Below are positions 54,247 to 61,380 of a DNA stretch of 64,000 nt, in pieces; position 1 is the first letter of the stretch; every line of letters begins with the position of its first letter. The position numbers were made by a program, and so were the translations under genes. The notes below the pieces were generated by a model. It was not told the origin of the DNA. It made no database searches and saw only the letters and a list, made by a program, of their open reading frames with translations. The stretch lies in NCBI GenBank assembly GCA_004376375.1, contig SOJX01000127.1, forward strand, positions 1 through 64,000, read 5' to 3'. Source of the stretch: Planctomycetota bacterium (GTDB taxonomy: Bacteria > Planctomycetota > E44-bin39).

Positions 54247-55776
54247 ATGAGTGGAAACAATCAAGAAACAACGTCCCGAAGGTCAGCAGGTTACGAAGCT
54301 CTGATCGAGCAGCATGATCTTGATGTTATTCCGAACTGGCATAGATCCTTTGTTGCCAACAGCGGAACCCATAGAATTGAATCGAATGGCAACATTGTCG
54401 AAGAAATCTATCCTGCCAAGTATTGGCCTGGTGATTCACTTGGAGATCACCTTGAGTTTGCGCTTAAGTACGATGGCACAAATCTTGGAATCCTTGCCTG
54501 CCTATTCAAGGTAATGAGTATTGACGAATTTCTGGATTATTTGAAATCCAGGCCAATAGGAAAGTATGCCAGGCGGCTCTGGTTTCTGTATGAGATGCTT
54601 ACCGGTCAGAAACTTTCGCTGGACGACCTTAAAAAGGGTAATTACGTTGATCTTCTTGACCCGGAGAAATATTACACGATTACGCCGGCATCTCAGGTTC
54701 GCCGGCAGCGTATCAACGACAACCTGCTCGGAGATGGAAAATTCTGCCTTACTGTTCGTCGCACAGATAAACTAAGGACATTTGAAAAAGCCAATCTCCC
54801 TGAACGTTGCAGGCAAGTTACCTCCGCGTACCCACCGGAGTTGCTGAAACGGGCGCTCAGTTACCTTTATACGAAAGAATCAAAGTCGTCTTTCGAGATC
54901 GAGCATATCAAGCCCAACTCTACCAGAGCAGAACGGTTCATTGGGCTTCTGCAACTTGCAGAACGAAAGGATTTCTGCAATAAGTCGGACTTGATTGAAT
55001 TGCAGAATCGAATTGTCGATCCTCGGTTCCAAAATACGGATTACCGGACGAACCAGAACTATGTTGGCGAAACGGTCGCTCTGAAAAAAGAAAAGGTCCA
55101 TTTCGCGTGTCCAAAACCGGCTGACATTTCCAGTTTAATGGAAGGGCTGATTGCCGCACATCAGCGCATGGATACGGGCAATTTGTCTATTGTGATGCAC
55201 GCCGCAGCAGTTTCATATGGATTTGTTTTTCTTCATCCGTTTGAGGACGGCAACGGTCGTATCCACCGTTTCCTAATCCATAACATTCTCGCCCGACGCG
55301 GCTTTACACCTGAAGGAATAATGTTTCCTGTGTCCGCCGCAATGCTGAAAGATCGCGCAGGTTATGATAGTTCTCTGGAAGCCTTCTCCCGGCCGCTTAT
55401 GCCGCTTGTTGACTATCTTCTGGATGAAGAAGGCCAGATGACTGTACAGAACGACACGGTCATTTGGTATAGGTATATCGATCTGACACCTCAAGCCGAG
55501 TCGCTTTTTGAGTTCATCGAGCGAACAATTGACACGGAACTCGTAGAAGAGTTGGCGTTTCTGGCCAACTATGATAAGACCAAGGAAGCTATCCAGCAAA
55601 TAGTAGATATGCCGGATCGACAGATCGACCTGTTTATCCGGTTTTGCCTGCAGAACAATGGACAACTATCAAAGCGTAAGCGCTCAACCCATTTCGATTT
55701 CCTGACTGAAAAAGAAATCAGTCGCATGGAGCAAGCCGTTCAATCAAGCTATGGAACTGATTCCCCTGTAAATTAA
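54247..55776 (+). CDS. Fic domain protein (probable AMP-transferase toxin/effector)
   Basis: 509 residues behind GGAGG. The Fic core is complete: helix SIVMHAAAVSYGFVFLHPF leads into the active-site motif HPFEDGNGR (His at about residue 328), which transfers AMP or a related group to a target hydroxyl. The 250-residue N-terminal region is unrecognised. It includes FEIEHIKPNSTRAERFIGLL, typical of Fic proteins of this size. The C-terminal 120 residues are helical and may contain a winged-helix (QIDLFIRFCLQNNGQLSKRK). No obvious inhibitory (S/T)xxxE(G/N) motif was found near the start. The dedicated repeat-flanked promoter suggests tight regulation, as for toxins. Confidence 0.9.
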   Translation: MSGNNQETTSRRSAGYEALIEQHDLDVIPNWHRSFVANSGTHRIESNGNIVEEIYPAKYWPGDSLGDHLEFALKYDGTNLGILACLFKVMSIDEFLDYLKSRPIGKYARRLWFLYEMLTGQKLSLDDLKKGNYVDLLDPEKYYTITPASQVRRQRINDNLLGDGKFCLTVRRTDKLRTFEKANLPERCRQVTSAYPPELLKRALSYLYTKESKSSFEIEHIKPNSTRAERFIGLLQLAERKDFCNKSDLIELQNRIVDPRFQNTDYRTNQNYVGETVALKKEKVHFACPKPADISSLMEGLIAAHQRMDTGNLSIVMHAAAVSYGFVFLHPFEDGNGRIHRFLIHNILARRGFTPEGIMFPVSAAMLKDRAGYDSSLEAFSRPLMPLVDYLLDEEGQMTVQNDTVIWYRYIDLTPQAESLFEFIERTIDTELVEELAFLANYDKTKEAIQQIVDMPDRQIDLFIRFCLQNNGQLSKRKRSTHFDFLTEKEISRMEQAVQSSYGTDSPVN

Positions 55777-55798
55777 TGGGGTTCATTATCTTCTGTTG

Positions 55799-55867
55799 CT
55801 ATCGAACGACTCCAGGAAGTTACCGACCAGATTATCGAATATGATGACTATCTCGTGGTAAACTAGA
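55799..55867 (+). pseudogene. Short coding remnant after the Fic gene
   Basis: The frame AIERLQEVTDQIIEYDD then YLVVN and a stop looks protein-like but has no start codon or upstream domain. It may be the tail of a deleted gene. Family unknown. Confidence 0.3.
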
Positions 55868-55934
55868 GTCTGACCGTTCTTGTTCAACCCTCTGTACCGG
55901 AAGCGGCTTATGTGTCCTTCAGAAAGGCAGAAAT

Positions 55935-56705
55935 ATGGCCACTCTTAGCAGGAAAACGCTTGGAATTGCAGTCCGCATCTTGGGTGAACGGCCTTTTAGT
56001 TACATAGAGCAGTTCCTTTTTGAAATGCAGGTGCCTGACGATGCGGCGAGATACTATCGTTCAAAGCAAGAAACATTAGTAAAAGCCTTCAGACAGCTCG
56101 AGGAAAACGATCAGCAAAGCCTGTTGAAGGATGTCATTTTTGGCTTGGTTCAACGCTTAGAGATTACCGGCAGCGAGGAACGTATCGAGCTCATCCAGTC
56201 TCTCCGAAAAGACGGCTTTGTAGTATCCGAGAACGGGCTTTCTGAAGATGTCCCACTTGGACTGGCTGATGAAAATCTCACTGCGCTGGAAGGGCTCTTG
56301 CAGGCTAATACGAGCTATTTGCATACAGCTGTGCTGGAACACCATTTGAGAGAGAGCATTGATCTGTTCAAGCAGGAAAAATGGGATTCTTCCATTGGTC
56401 ATGCTAGGAACTTTGTGGAACAACTCCTGTCGGATATTGCTAAGGCCGTTGCCAATATAATCCCTCCGACTACGAAATTGGAAAAACCGTATGAGGTTCG
56501 GAGCTTCCTGGAAAAGGCAGGTTTCTTTAGCGAGGAGGAACGAAAGAAACTTGTCGACGGCGTCTATGGTTATTTCAGTGAAAAAGGTTCTCATCCTGGA
56601 ATTACTGAACACAGTATCGCCCGAGTGTCGAATCATATTTTGTGGGCTTTTGCATATTATATTCTTGAGAAGTTCGAAGATTGGAAATCGAGGAACGACG
56701 TGTAA
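55935..56705 (+). CDS. HEPN/abortive-infection-like protein
   Basis: 256 residues, start at ATG 55935 (ribosome site AAAGGC). The N-terminal 110 residues are helical and unrecognised. The C-terminal half (about 130-250) resembles the helical domain of abortive-infection/HEPN proteins: HLRESIDLFKQEKWDSSIGH, RNFVEQLLSDIAKAV, and YFSEKGSHPG, followed by a long helix. No clear catalytic Rx4-6H motif is visible, so RNase activity is unproven. The next gene starts ten bases later and is probably its partner. A toxin/antitoxin or abortive-infection role is inferred from context. Confidence 0.6.
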   Translation: MATLSRKTLGIAVRILGERPFSYIEQFLFEMQVPDDAARYYRSKQETLVKAFRQLEENDQQSLLKDVIFGLVQRLEITGSEERIELIQSLRKDGFVVSENGLSEDVPLGLADENLTALEGLLQANTSYLHTAVLEHHLRESIDLFKQEKWDSSIGHARNFVEQLLSDIAKAVANIIPPTTKLEKPYEVRSFLEKAGFFSEEERKKLVDGVYGYFSEKGSHPGITEHSIARVSNHILWAFAYYILEKFEDWKSRNDV

Positions 56706-56715
56706 GGAACGTAGT

Positions 56716-57486
56716 ATGCTTGGTGCCAACTTTGACCATAATGTGATAGTCTGGCGCGGCTTGGTCATCCATGACGATATGCCGCTTTCTGTTGACGAAT
56801 ATATTGACGAAATAATGACTACAGGTTCTCCCCTCGGTGCCAGAGGCGGTAAAGGTGGACCTATGCGGGGAGTTACGCTGTCTATTCCTATTATTCCGCT
56901 ACATAATCTAAGTCCTTTTGAAGCGGCCCGAAAAGTCCAAGAAGCAGGCTCAGATGTAAAGCGATACAACGATAATAATTCCGATGATTCGCTGGGTGTT
57001 TGTGTCTGTGGAGATTGCGAAGGTGCGATCCATTATTCAACTCGATCAAGCGGTACTGGACTCATTATCAAGGTGCTGGTACCGCGGAACCGGCTGGTTA
57101 TAGATGGGAGAGACTTTCTCTACACAGCTTTACCAATGCTTTGCAAAGCTGATGTCCCAATAATTTCCTCCGTTCTTCCCCGAATGAAATCGGCTTTCTC
57201 AGCAATAATCGAAGATTACATCCAGGCTGGGCGCGTACTTGCCAACAATGACCAACTTGTTTTCCGGCTCACTGACTATATTATTATGGATTGCCGAGTA
57301 ATCAATGCTCAGCTTATTAGCAAGGTTGCCATCGTCGGTAGATATGGAACTGCGTTTAGGAGCGCGTTTGGTATCCGTGGTGGCATTGCACCATCGGAAG
57401 TAGTCGATGTTATAAGAGTTGATGATATCGATAGTAGCAAGTTTGAACCTCCTGAGGCAACACTCGGCCTTTCCGATCTACGTTGA
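56716..57486 (+). CDS. Unrecognised protein paired with the HEPN/Abi-like gene
   Basis: 256 residues. The ATG at 56716 has a ribosome site (AAGGAA, six bases); the open frame extends upstream over the previous gene, but that part is not used. The sequence has an alternating beta/alpha look: NVIVWRGLVIHDDMPLSVDE, a Gly-rich turn (GARGGKGGP), two Cys in GVCVCGDCEGA, TGLIIKVLVPRNRLVIDGR, and KVAIVGRYGTAFR. WRG followed by SIPI and a late acidic residue faintly recalls ADP-ribosyltransferases, but the motif is not convincing. Ten bases after the previous stop, so probably the same operon. Confidence 0.6.
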   Translation: MLGANFDHNVIVWRGLVIHDDMPLSVDEYIDEIMTTGSPLGARGGKGGPMRGVTLSIPIIPLHNLSPFEAARKVQEAGSDVKRYNDNNSDDSLGVCVCGDCEGAIHYSTRSSGTGLIIKVLVPRNRLVIDGRDFLYTALPMLCKADVPIISSVLPRMKSAFSAIIEDYIQAGRVLANNDQLVFRLTDYIIMDCRVINAQLISKVAIVGRYGTAFRSAFGIRGGIAPSEVVDVIRVDDIDSSKFEPPEATLGLSDLR

Positions 57487-57564
57487 GCAATCTGATATTA
57501 CTACATATATCACGTACTATAATGAAACTCCCGCTATTTAAGCCATTGGTTAATGATGGGAAGG

Positions 57565-57663
57565 AACTACAACTGAGTTGCTGGATGAACTGGAGCATAT
57601 CCTGGACGAAAAAACCGTCAAGTGCAGAAGTTGGCCAATACTATTTTACGATGCTCCGTAAAA
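57565..57663 (+). pseudogene. Short coding remnant before the second HTH gene
   Basis: One frame reads EGTTTELLDELEHILDEKTV, then KCRSWPILFYDAP and a stop. Stops lie just upstream and no ribosome site is seen, so it is a probable gene tail. The rest of the 291-base gap 57487-57777 shows nothing clear. Confidence 0.25.
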
Positions 57664-57777
57664 CAGTTACCCTAACAAGTACCTGATATGGGTTTATATT
57701 TGACAAGAACCGCTATGAACTGGTAATATAGCGCCTCGATTCAAGATGCATCAGAGACACACCTGAGAGGAAATATT

Positions 57778-58005
57778 ATGGGAGTTGAACATGATCGAGT
57801 ACTCACCATCGGTGAATTATCTGAGTACTTGAAAATATCCAAATCCACTCTTTACAAACTCGCCCAAGAAGGTAACCTGCCTGGTCAAAAAGTCGGCAAG
57901 CATTGGCGCTTTCACCGGGAGGTCATCGACCGCTGGCTGGCTTCAAGATCAGAGGAAATCAAAAACGACGGACAAGAGGAATCGAAACAGGAAACGCAGG
58001 AATGA
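57778..58005 (+). CDS. Excisionase/MerR-like HTH protein, second copy
   Basis: 75 residues, ribosome site GAGAGGAAA. The wHTH reads LTIGELSEYLKISKSTLYKL, then LPGQKVGKHWRFHREVIDRW, nearly the same as the protein at 46875. The Glu/Gln-rich tail differs. It lies 44 bases before the GmrSD-like gene and probably regulates that module. Confidence 0.88.
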   Translation: MGVEHDRVLTIGELSEYLKISKSTLYKLAQEGNLPGQKVGKHWRFHREVIDRWLASRSEEIKNDGQEESKQETQE

Positions 58006-58049
58006 CGCGTAGCTCTTCTGCGGAGGCGAGAGTACAGAGGGAGGCGTAG

Positions 58050-59747
58050 ATGTCAAACCTTACGCGCGACATAGGATCGGAAGACCTGAAGATCGTCGAT
58101 GTAGTTAATCTGCTCAGAGAAGACAAGTATCTGATTCCGACGTTTCAGCGGGGCTTTGTCTGGGATGCTCATAGCATCAAGAAGCTCTGGGACAGCATGT
58201 TCCGTTTCTATCCCATCGGCAGCTTGCTCTACTGGGAGACCAACTCCTACCTGCACACGCACCGCAGACTGGGTGGATTCGAATTCCCGCACGACGAAGA
58301 TACGGTGCGAAAGTTCGGGGAATGGAAGTATATTCTTGATGGTCAGCAACGGGCCACCTCGATTCTCATCTCCATGCTCGGCGGCAAGGGGCGAGTGGAG
58401 GACGACGAGGACTTTGACTATACACTCTACTTCGACGCGACAAAGGCGGAGTTCTTCTTCCCCAACGAGCTTGAAGCGCGGAAAAAGGCCGTACCCGACG
58501 AACGTTTTCTCGTCCGTGTCCGTGATGTGCCAGAGTGGAAATTCACTTTCTACAAGGAAATATCGAGTGCTGAGGGTTTCAACGATAAGATTGAGCTCAA
58601 CCTTAACCAACTTCAGCGCATGTTCACCGACTACAAGTTGTCAGTTATACGGATCAAGGGTGTAGAGGTCAGTGAGGTCTGCGAGATTTTCGAGCGAATC
58701 AACCAAGAGGGGAAAAAACTCCATCCGGTGGACATCATTGTCGCACGTACGTATCGAAACGACCAGGACGAAAAGCCTGGCTTCTATCTGAGAGATCACC
58801 TGCAGGGGCTAAAGGATGTCTTGATTGAGAGTGGTAGCCGCTGGCAGGAAATGGATGACCTTACCATCATTCAGATGGTAGCTGTTTGCCTGCGAAAGCG
58901 GCATACTGAGGGACGCAATCCTTTCGGAATCACTCCCGCCGCTTTGGACAACTTGACGACCCGCCACTTCGAAGAGAATTGGGAGACATGCCAGAAGACG
59001 ATTCTGGAAACCCTCAAGTTCCTTATGGACCAGAAGATCCTCGGTCCGTCAATGATGCCCTTCATCTACCTGGCGTTGCCCGTGTGTTATTACTTCGACC
59101 GGAACAAGGCGGCGAACCGGGATGTTGCCCGTCAGTGGTTCTGGCGGATGGCATTCGCGTTAGACCGGCTCAGTTCTTCGAGTGAGGTCTACGGCTTCTG
59201 TGAGAATTTCTTCGACCCGCTGGAAGGCGGTAAAGAGCCAAAGATCCCGTCTCTTGTTCTATCCAAGACAAGACTCGTTCAGTCCAGTTACTACTATCGC
59301 AACGCTCTCAGCCGGGCTGTTCTTGCGTTCCTGGCCAACCAGCATCCGAAAGACTTCAGTGACCCGCAAGCTGAGGTCCTCGACAACGTGTATCTGCTCT
59401 TGTCGCAGGCGCCCAACTTGCACCACATCTATCCACAGAATTTCTTGAAGAACGTTGAGGGTCTGCCAGCAGACGCCGAGACCAACAGCCTGATGAATAT
59501 CTGCTATCTTCGGGCGCGGACCAACATCGAGATTAGTGATCGGAATCCGCTGGACTACTTTAAGGATTTCAAGGATGTGCGGAATTTCGCGGAAATCCTG
59601 GAGTCGCATTTGATCCCCGCAGGATTCACCGAACGCGGCAGCTTCGGGCCGAGCGACTACCGTGATTTCTTGTTCGCTAGGGTGGAACTCTTCTGTCAGC
59701 GTTTAGAACAAGCGTTACCCGATGTGGGCGTGCAGATCGTTGACTGA
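58050..59747 (+). CDS. GmrSD-type protein: DUF262 plus C-terminal HNH (DUF1524-like)
   Basis: 565 residues behind GGAGG. The DUF262/ParB-like part has IPTFQRGFVWDAHSIKKLW near residue 30 and the NTPase hallmark YILDGQQRATSIL near 90-104. The middle is helical. The C-terminus carries an HNH-like motif: LHHIYPQNFL, with NSLMNICYLRARTNIEISD downstream. This is the two-domain layout of single-chain type IV (modification-dependent) restriction enzymes, which use nucleotide hydrolysis to cut glucosylated or otherwise modified phage DNA. It follows an excisionase-like regulator and precedes an AlbA_2 gene and a SNF2 helicase. Confidence 0.88.
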   Translation: MSNLTRDIGSEDLKIVDVVNLLREDKYLIPTFQRGFVWDAHSIKKLWDSMFRFYPIGSLLYWETNSYLHTHRRLGGFEFPHDEDTVRKFGEWKYILDGQQRATSILISMLGGKGRVEDDEDFDYTLYFDATKAEFFFPNELEARKKAVPDERFLVRVRDVPEWKFTFYKEISSAEGFNDKIELNLNQLQRMFTDYKLSVIRIKGVEVSEVCEIFERINQEGKKLHPVDIIVARTYRNDQDEKPGFYLRDHLQGLKDVLIESGSRWQEMDDLTIIQMVAVCLRKRHTEGRNPFGITPAALDNLTTRHFEENWETCQKTILETLKFLMDQKILGPSMMPFIYLALPVCYYFDRNKAANRDVARQWFWRMAFALDRLSSSSEVYGFCENFFDPLEGGKEPKIPSLVLSKTRLVQSSYYYRNALSRAVLAFLANQHPKDFSDPQAEVLDNVYLLLSQAPNLHHIYPQNFLKNVEGLPADAETNSLMNICYLRARTNIEISDRNPLDYFKDFKDVRNFAEILESHLIPAGFTERGSFGPSDYRDFLFARVELFCQRLEQALPDVGVQIVD

Positions 59748-59769
59748 GCAGTGACTGGAGTGGTAGAGG

Positions 59770-59820
59770 ATGAATAGTCAACCTGAGTACACGGAATCAG
59801 AATCGGAGCCGCAAGAATGA
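59770..59820 (+). CDS. 16-residue ORF coupled to the AlbA_2 gene
   Basis: An ATG after AGAGG opens MNSQPEYTESESEPQE and stops in an ATGA overlap with the next gene. It may be a leader that couples translation. Too short to judge as a functional peptide. Confidence 0.35.
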   Translation: MNSQPEYTESESEPQE

Positions 59821-61259
59821 CGCGCAAGACGCGGACTATCACTGCTGATCAAGTGAAGCTCCTCATCCGCGAGGGCGAAGGCCTTACCGTGGAGTTCAAG
59901 GAGCGGTACACGCCCCGCATCGATCAGGACATCGTGGCATTCGCCAACGCCAAGGGCGGAATGATCCTTCTCGGCGTGCGGGACGATGGGACCGTCTGCG
60001 GTGAGCGCCTAACCAATGACCTGAAGGCCAAAATCAACAGCCTCGCGCGCAACTGCAAACCGACCATCTCCGTCGAGATGGCGCAGGTCGGCAAGGTCGC
60101 AGCCGTTGTCGTGCCCGAAGGCACGGAGAAACCGTACTCCTGCGGTTCCGGATACTACAGGCGGCTTGACGGCAACACGCAGAAGATGAGCCACGACGAG
60201 TTGGGCATCATGTTCGCGGAAAACGAGCCTTTCCCATTCGAGGAAAAGACGCTCCGGGGCTTCACCTTCGACGACATCTCCAAGGCCAAGATTCGCGCTT
60301 TCACCAAAGAAGCGGATATTCGTATCGGTCGTGCACCAGTGCCCGACTTCCTGCGCAGTTTAAATGTGGCGGACGACACTCGGGTCAAGAACGCCGGTAT
60401 CCTCTTCTTCGCCGAAGATGTGTACAGGCACATACACCAGGCACAGATGACCTGTGTCGCCTTCAAAGGCACGGATAAGCTGCACATCTACGACCGGCGC
60501 GACGTGCGGGACGACCTCCTCACACAATTCAACGAGGCTGTCGCCTTTCTCAAGAAGCATCTGAACATCCGCAGCGAAATTCGAGGCGTGAATCGGGAGG
60601 ACATCTACGAGATCCCGCTGGAGGCCCTACGCGAAGCCGTGGTGAATGCTCTCATGCATCGCGACTACAGCATCACCGGCACGCAGGTGAGCGTCGAAGT
60701 CTATGACAACCGGGTGGAAATCGTGAATCCCGGCGGTCTGCCGAAAGGGCTGACGCTGAAAAAGTTCGGCTCCGTTTCCATTCGCCGGAACGAGATTATT
60801 GCCGATCTCTTCTCCCGCCTGAATAAGGTCGAACGCCTGGGCTCCGGCATCCGGAAAATGCGAAAGGCGATGGCGGACGCAGGTCTTGCCGAACCCGAGT
60901 TTGATCCCAACGGCTTTTTCACAGCGATCCTCCACCGGTCGCCCGAGTTCGCCTTGAAGGAAGGAGTGCCTGGGTCGGAGAAAAGGGTCGGAGATCGGCT
61001 GACCGAAACCGCGCAGGTAAGCGACAGGACATCTGCACTGAAAGTTGCACTGAAAACTTCAGTGAAAAGTGCACTGAAAACCGCTTCGGCAATCATGGAG
61101 GCTATGGATCAAGACTCCAAGATCACCGTCCCCGACATCGCCAAGGCGATCTCTGTCAGTACGCGCACAGTCAATAATCACATTCGCCGTTTGAAAGAAG
61201 CGGGGTTCATCCGCCGCGTTGGCCCGGATAAGGGTGGGCACTGGGAGGTGGTGCAGTGA
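59817..61259 (+). CDS. AlbA_2 (Schlafen-like) / HATPase-type DNA-binding protein
   Basis: 480 residues. Residues 15-135 are an AlbA_2 (Schlafen AAA_4) domain: LTVEFKERYTPRIDQDIVAF, ANAKGGMILLGVRDDG, with GSGYYRRLDGNTQ later. Residues 255-345 match the HATPase_c_4-like part of RecG-annotated proteins (REAVVNALMHRDYSITGTQV, RVEIVNPGGLPKGL). The linker near 405-420 consists of short repeats (ALKVALKTSVKSALKT), a habit of this family. A winged helix ends it (VPDIAKAISVSTRTVNNHIR). Function in the family is unclear: transcription regulation or defence. Its place between GmrSD and a SNF2 helicase favours defence. Confidence 0.85.
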   Translation: MTRKTRTITADQVKLLIREGEGLTVEFKERYTPRIDQDIVAFANAKGGMILLGVRDDGTVCGERLTNDLKAKINSLARNCKPTISVEMAQVGKVAAVVVPEGTEKPYSCGSGYYRRLDGNTQKMSHDELGIMFAENEPFPFEEKTLRGFTFDDISKAKIRAFTKEADIRIGRAPVPDFLRSLNVADDTRVKNAGILFFAEDVYRHIHQAQMTCVAFKGTDKLHIYDRRDVRDDLLTQFNEAVAFLKKHLNIRSEIRGVNREDIYEIPLEALREAVVNALMHRDYSITGTQVSVEVYDNRVEIVNPGGLPKGLTLKKFGSVSIRRNEIIADLFSRLNKVERLGSGIRKMRKAMADAGLAEPEFDPNGFFTAILHRSPEFALKEGVPGSEKRVGDRLTETAQVSDRTSALKVALKTSVKSALKTASAIMEAMDQDSKITVPDIAKAISVSTRTVNNHIRRLKEAGFIRRVGPDKGGHWEVVQ

Positions 61260-61380
61260 GTATATGCCTCCCAAAACCTGGCGATTTACACGATTGTGGC
61301 ATAAGGACAGCAAGGGTAGCCGGCAATGAAGGAAAACAGGGTAAGAGTGAAACCTTCGAAGAGCAGGAGTACACTCAGGA

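Noticed and set aside
57483-57686. 67-codon frame overlapping the end of the gene at 56716
   Set aside because: TTG start without a ribosome site and a Trp/Ser-rich, unprotein-like composition.
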